From positions 1 through 14,480 of the forward strand of contig CALFTO010000048.1 in the NCBI GenBank assembly GCA_937916195.1: a stretch of 14,480 nucleotides of DNA, in the 5' to 3' direction. Of the stretch, positions 12,683 through 14,480 are shown piece after piece. The stretch's first letter is position 1, and the number at the start of each line of letters is the position of its first letter. The DNA comes from an uncultured Clostridia bacterium. Its GTDB lineage: Bacteria > Bacillota > Clostridia > Oscillospirales > Acutalibacteraceae. The position numbers and the translations under genes were made by a program. The notes below the pieces were generated by a model. It was not told the origin of the DNA, ran no database searches, and saw nothing but the letters and a program-made list of their open reading frames with translations.

Positions 12683-13234
12683 TTATTTATTTTTCAAAAT
12701 CTTTTGATAAATTGCACTCATTGGCAATCCCACAACATTAAAATAGTCGCCCTCAATTGCTCTTATGAATTTTGATGCAAGCCCTTGAATACCGTAAGCC
12801 CCCGCTTTGTCGTATGGCTCTGAGGTATTAACATACGTATTTATTTCTTCGTCGGTGAGCTTGTAAAACTCCACTTTTGTTTCTTCCGCAAATGTCATTG
12901 AAATGCCGTTGCCGATTGCACACACTCCTGTAAAGACAGAGTGAACTCTGCCCGAAAGCCGTTTAATCATATTAAATGCGTCGTCTCTATCTTTCGGCTT
13001 GCCGAGGATTTCACCATCAAGCACCACAACAGTATCTGCGCCGAGCACAGTTTCGTCCTCTGCCCTTTCTACTGCCATAGCCTTTCTTGCCGCAAGAAAA
13101 ACAACTGCGTCTTCCGGGTTTGTTCCCGCGGGGATTGTTTCATCGGCATCGGCAACACGAACAACAAAATCTATGCCCGCATTTTTAAGAATTTCACTTC
13201 TTCTGGGGGACTTTGAAGCAAGAACTAATTTCAT
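12683..13234 (-). CDS. maf: Maf-family nucleoside triphosphate pyrophosphatase
   Basis: Maf proteins hydrolyse non-canonical or surplus nucleoside triphosphates (for example dTTP, UTP and modified forms) to monophosphates. In Bacillus Maf overproduction affects septation. The 183-residue product is full length and carries the N-terminal SKSPRR (residues 8-13), the catalytic GADTVV, the KPKD loop and DKAGAYGIQG in the C-terminal part. The ATG overlaps the stop codon of the Nudix gene by four bases, and GAGGG lies six bases upstream. Position after murD and a Nudix hydrolase makes this a cell-wall and nucleotide-housekeeping operon. Confidence 0.95.
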   Translation of the reverse strand: MKLVLASKSPRRSEILKNAGIDFVVRVADADETIPAGTNPEDAVVFLAARKAMAVERAEDETVLGADTVVVLDGEILGKPKDRDDAFNMIKRLSGRVHSVFTGVCAIGNGISMTFAEETKVEFYKLTDEEINTYVNTSEPYDKAGAYGIQGLASKFIRAIEGDYFNVVGLPMSAIYQKILKNK

Positions 13235-13776
13235 ATTTTGCCCTCACTTTTAAGTTGATTGATTTTTAAAACCATAGTCTGTGTTTTACTGTCGGGAAGT
13301 TCACCGTTCATTACCATTTCAACGGCTTTTTCGAGAGGATACTTATAAACCTCTAAAAATTCGTCTTCATCGGGATTTTGCTCACCGAATTCCAATTCAG
13401 TTGCAAGATACATATGAATAATCTCACCGCAATAACCCGGTGTTGGATAAAGCTTACCGAGAGAAATATATTTATTAGCTACCGCGCCCGTTTCTTCTTT
13501 AAGCTCGCGTTTACCTGCTTCAAAAGGGTCTTCGCCCTTTTCAAGCTTACCCGCAGGGAGTTCGGTCACGATTTCCATATAAGGATATCTGAACTGCTTC
13601 ACAAAATAAAGATTGTAGTCATTATCAAGAGGTGCAACACACACTCCGCCGTTGTGCTCAACAATTTCACGCTTTGCAACTGTACCGTTGGGCAACAGTG
13701 CATCGTCAACACGCATATTCACGATTTTTCCCTTGAATTTGTAATCAAAGCTGATTTGCTTTTCAGTTAAATCCAT
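13231..13776 (-). CDS. Nudix hydrolase, ADP-ribose pyrophosphatase type
   Basis: The 181-residue protein carries a perfect Nudix box, GX5EX7REUXEEXGU, at residues 76-98, with REL-KEE-TGA at its end. Upstream, the VKQFRYP segment and ELPAGKLE are hallmarks of the ADP-ribose pyrophosphatase (NudF) subfamily, which splits ADP-ribose to AMP and ribose-5-phosphate. Length agrees with that family. It starts three bases after the murD stop codon, with GGAG eight bases before its ATG, and overlaps maf by four bases. Other nucleoside-diphosphate sugars cannot be excluded as substrates. Confidence 0.93.
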   Translation of the reverse strand: MDLTEKQISFDYKFKGKIVNMRVDDALLPNGTVAKREIVEHNGGVCVAPLDNDYNLYFVKQFRYPYMEIVTELPAGKLEKGEDPFEAGKRELKEETGAVANKYISLGKLYPTPGYCGEIIHMYLATELEFGEQNPDEDEFLEVYKYPLEKAVEMVMNGELPDSKTQTMVLKINQLKSEGKI

Positions 13777-13779
13777 AAT

Positions 13780-14480
13780 TCACACTCCGTACTTTTTAAC
13801 GAGTTCTTTATAATGTCTGCCCTTTTCTTCAAAGTTTTTGTATTCATTATAGCTTGAAGCGGCAGGCGACAAAATGCAAACTCCGTCAGTTTTTGTGTTC
13901 TCATAAGCAGATTTTACAGCTTCTTCAAGATTTTCAGCTTTAATAAGCACCTTTTTTGTGCCGTTGGCGGTCATCATATCAATTATTTTGTGCCCTGTGG
14001 TCTTTGTGCCGATAATTACTGACAAATCGCTGTTTTCAAGGTCAACTGCAAAATCTGTGTAGTCAATTCCCCTATCTTTACCGCCTATTATAAGTGTATT
14101 CGCCTTGATTGCATTCACCGCGCACATTACCGCGTGAGGAATTGTAGCAATGCAGTCATTATAGAATGTAATACCCTTGTACTTACCCACATTTTCCATT
14201 CTGTGCTCAATGCCCTCAAAGTCGTCAATGGCTTTTTTTGCCTGTTCGGCAGTTACACCGAATTTTGACGCAGCGGTGAATGCATAAAGCACATCGTGGC
14301 GGTTATGTTCACCCGCAAGGTGAACATTTTCGATTTCAAAAGGTAAATCAGCATCTTTTTTTACTGCGATTGCGTTGGATTTCACTTCGCTCAAAGCAAG
14401 ATAAGGTGCAACACCCTGCGTACCATTATATATAAAGGTATTATTTTCGTTCTGATGACGAACAATATTGAGCTTTGCAT
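13780..14480 (-). CDS. murD: MurD, UDP-N-acetylmuramoyl-L-alanine:D-glutamate ligase (C-terminal part)
   Basis: MurD adds D-glutamate to UDP-MurNAc-L-Ala in the cytoplasm using ATP, early in peptidoglycan synthesis. Only the last 232 or so residues are in the window. The frame stays open to the edge, so the gene starts beyond it, and a TTG at 14394 is not a real start. Visible Mur-ligase landmarks are GEHNRHD, GIEHRME, the GGKDRGIDY loop and the C-terminal LSPAASSYNEYKNFEEKG. The usual DSKATN segment reads NDCIATIPHA, a form I associate with clostridial MurD. The Nudix gene follows after three bases, so they are cotranscribed. Confidence 0.93.
   Translation of the reverse strand, partial: AKLNIVRHQNENNTFIYNGTQGVAPYLALSEVKSNAIAVKKDADLPFEIENVHLAGEHNRHDVLYAFTAASKFGVTAEQAKKAIDDFEGIEHRMENVGKYKGITFYNDCIATIPHAVMCAVNAIKANTLIIGGKDRGIDYTDFAVDLENSDLSVIIGTKTTGHKIIDMMTANGTKKVLIKAENLEEAVKSAYENTKTDGVCILSPAASSYNEYKNFEEKGRHYKELVKKYGV

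Noticed and set aside
1..14480. tRNA, rRNA, integrase, transposase or attachment sites
   Set aside because: None seen on either strand by eye. Only non-coding palindromic repeats hint at mobile DNA.

Overview
The window looks like a chromosomal segment of a low-GC, endospore-forming Gram-positive anaerobe of the class Clostridia, most likely an Oscillospiraceae/Ruminococcaceae-type gut lineage. This is inferred from a SpoIIQ-like peptidase, a Bacillus/Clostridium-type SOS box at lexA, purine-rich Shine-Dalgarno (SD) sites, TTGACA-N17-TATAAT promoters and a sensory-type [FeFe]-hydrogenase cluster. No phage, insertion sequence, plasmid or CRISPR module was seen.

Layout. (1) 1-2941, minus strand: a promoter with a perfect -35 drives a THUMP-domain RNA methyltransferase and a YegS/DagK-like lipid kinase. 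An intrinsic terminator follows, then rsmE and the first ten codons of another gene. (2) 2942-4670: intergenic repeat DNA, then a membrane-anchored MerR-family regulator with its own promoter and terminator. (3) 4673-5396: repeat copy b and lexA, whose SOS box overlaps the promoter -35. (4) 5397-6994, plus strand: a structured RNA/attenuator candidate, a SpoIIQ-like M23 peptidase with a sigma-F-like promoter, and an Sfp-type phosphopantetheinyl transferase. (5) 7003-7111: repeat copy c, which also supplies a terminator. (6) 7110-10387, minus: a tight operon of DRTGG protein, GHKL anti-sigma-like ATPase, HydS-like iron-sulfur hydrogenase relative, second DRTGG protein and PHP phosphoesterase. 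A 74-bp palindromic element sits inside it. (7) 10436-12675, minus: two tandem paralogous membrane-anchored proteins with very different repetitive linkers, with a promoter before and a UUCG-loop terminator after. (8) 12683-14480, minus: maf, a Nudix ADP-ribose pyrophosphatase and the C-terminal half of murD, closely packed.

Most genes are core housekeeping. The HydS/DRTGG/ATPase operon is probably a redox or H2 signalling module, because the hydrogenase-like protein keeps all four presumed H-cluster cysteines but has lost the proton-relay cysteine and other second-shell residues. The less expected material is mostly non-coding: dispersed palindromes whose inner stems differ in sequence but still pair, a leader or sRNA with mutually exclusive hairpins, and two neighbouring genes whose SD lies in an inverted repeat that the gene's own promoter should cut in half. 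No functional claim here was tested by database search or folding software.
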